This document shows, one piece after another, positions 63,555 through 64,000 of a stretch of DNA of 64,000 nucleotides. Origin of the DNA: Enterobacteriaceae bacterium RIT714 (GTDB lineage: Bacteria; Pseudomonadota; Gammaproteobacteria; Enterobacterales; Enterobacteriaceae); the NCBI GenBank assembly GCA_009668015.1, contig WJYB01000003.1:1-64000 (forward strand), in the 5' to 3' direction. Each line of letters opens with the position of its first letter. The stretch's first letter is position 1. Both the position numbers and the translations under genes were made by a program. The notes beneath the pieces were generated by a model. That model saw only the letters and a program-made list of their open reading frames with translations, did no database searches and was not told where the DNA came from.

Positions 63555-64000
63555 TGGCATCCTCGATGGCGAGCGCGCGCCACATGGATTCAAAACCGAG
63601 GGATTTAAAATCGCCCGCACGGGAAGGATCGCGAGTGGCGAATTCCATGGTTGTCTCCGCCAGCGATAAGAAAATCGCATCGCCAAAGGTGCGGAACTCA
63701 TCCGACATAAACACCTGGCGCACGGAGCGGCGGCACAATTCGTGAAGTTCCGGGAACATCTCATGCACCGCTTGCTCGGTTTCGGCGTTGATCTTCTCAC
63801 TCACGCCCAGCTGGCGAATAGCCCCGTGGGCGACGGGATTGCGGATACCCCAGTCAACGTAGCTGTTCCAGATATTGCGGGTATGTTCTTTGGGCGTGTT
63901 CAGCGCGCGATCCAGATTGGCCAGCATGGTCTGGCAAAGATCTTGTTTCAGATGCAGATAAAGGGCGTTCAGCAGATCGTCTTTGGTAGCGAAATAGCGA
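63544..64000 (-). CDS. ramR: TetR-family repressor RamR (N-terminus off the window)
   Basis: 151 codons visible from [23 protein letters not shown] to the stop. About the first 45 residues (most of the DNA-binding domain) lie beyond the right edge. The visible part matches Salmonella RamR closely: FIWNSY-like [68 protein letters not shown]. RamR represses ramA, the activator of AcrAB-TolC efflux, and its effector pocket binds bile acids and cationic drugs. The ramR-ybdF-nfsB order is that of Salmonella, Klebsiella and Enterobacter. Confidence 0.93.
   Translation of the reverse strand, partial: RYFATKDDLLNALYLHLKQDLCQTMLANLDRALNTPKEHTRNIWNSYVDWGIRNPVAHGAIRQLGVSEKINAETEQAVHEMFPELHELCRRSVRQVFMSDEFRTFGDAIFLSLAETTMEFATRDPSRAGDFKSLGFESMWRALAIEDANGQ

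Overview
The window is chromosomal DNA of an enterobacterium, most likely Enterobacter or a close relative such as Lelliottia or Leclercia. The conserved backbone follows E. coli/Salmonella order (cnoX-ybbO-tesA/ybbA-ybbP, selU, purEK, lpxH-ppiB, cysS, ybcI, ybcJ-folD, a type 1-like fim cluster ending at the argU/fimU tRNA, then pheP, ybdG, nfsB-ybdF-ramR). The NfsB protein closely resembles the classical Enterobacter cloacae nitroreductase as I remember it. FimY, an STM0551-like EAL protein, an SfbABC-type transporter and RamR are shared with Salmonella and Enterobacter but absent from E. coli K-12. The genus call is from memory of protein families, not from a search.

Layout. 1-0.7 kb: edge of a repeat-rich, coiled-coil surface protein. 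1.4-6.8 kb: the cnoX/ybbO/tesA and ybbAP envelope genes. 7-10.9 kb: a porin and an SfbABC/MetQNI-type ABC transporter. 10.9-17.2 kb: housekeeping (selU, purK-purE with a PurR box, lpxH, ppiB, cysS, ybcI). 17.5-23.3 kb: an insertion between ybcI and ybcJ-folD holding a lipoprotein plus a giant coiled-coil FKBP-type PPIase, and a PTS permease with a LacI-type regulator. 24.9-34.3 kb: fimA-I-C-D-H-F, fimZ, fimY, a degenerate EAL gene and tRNA-Arg(UCU).

34.2-38.6 kb is a small AT-rich island flanked by the tRNA and a decayed copy of its 3' half. It carries an integrase stub and a three-gene O-antigen or lipid-linked-sugar modification operon, and looks like what remains of a serotype-converting prophage. 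39-54.6 kb is accessory surface and signalling DNA: an autotransporter; a lysozyme toxin with a probable periplasmic immunity protein and a tiny membrane peptide; a FhuE-like siderophore receptor; an EAL phosphodiesterase; a chemoreceptor; a winged-helix regulator; a MarT/FidL-like membrane regulator pair; and a YncE-like lipoprotein in tandem with a second TonB-dependent receptor. 54.7-64 kb: pheP, then an inserted sugar-catabolic operon (MFS, isomerase, dehydrogenase, LacI regulator) with tandem palindromic operators, then ybdG, nfsB, ybdF and the truncated ramR.

The accessory genes serve mainly adhesion (left-edge adhesin, fimbriae, autotransporter), surface modification (gtr-like operon), iron piracy (two receptors with probable Fur boxes), competition (lysozyme and immunity) and niche sugar use (two LacI-controlled loci). 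The strongest candidates for little-described biology are the lysozyme/immunity/micropeptide trio, the lipoprotein plus 73-residue-repeat PPIase pair, and the tRNA-bounded sugar-modification island. No CRISPR array, rRNA operon or intact insertion sequence was seen.
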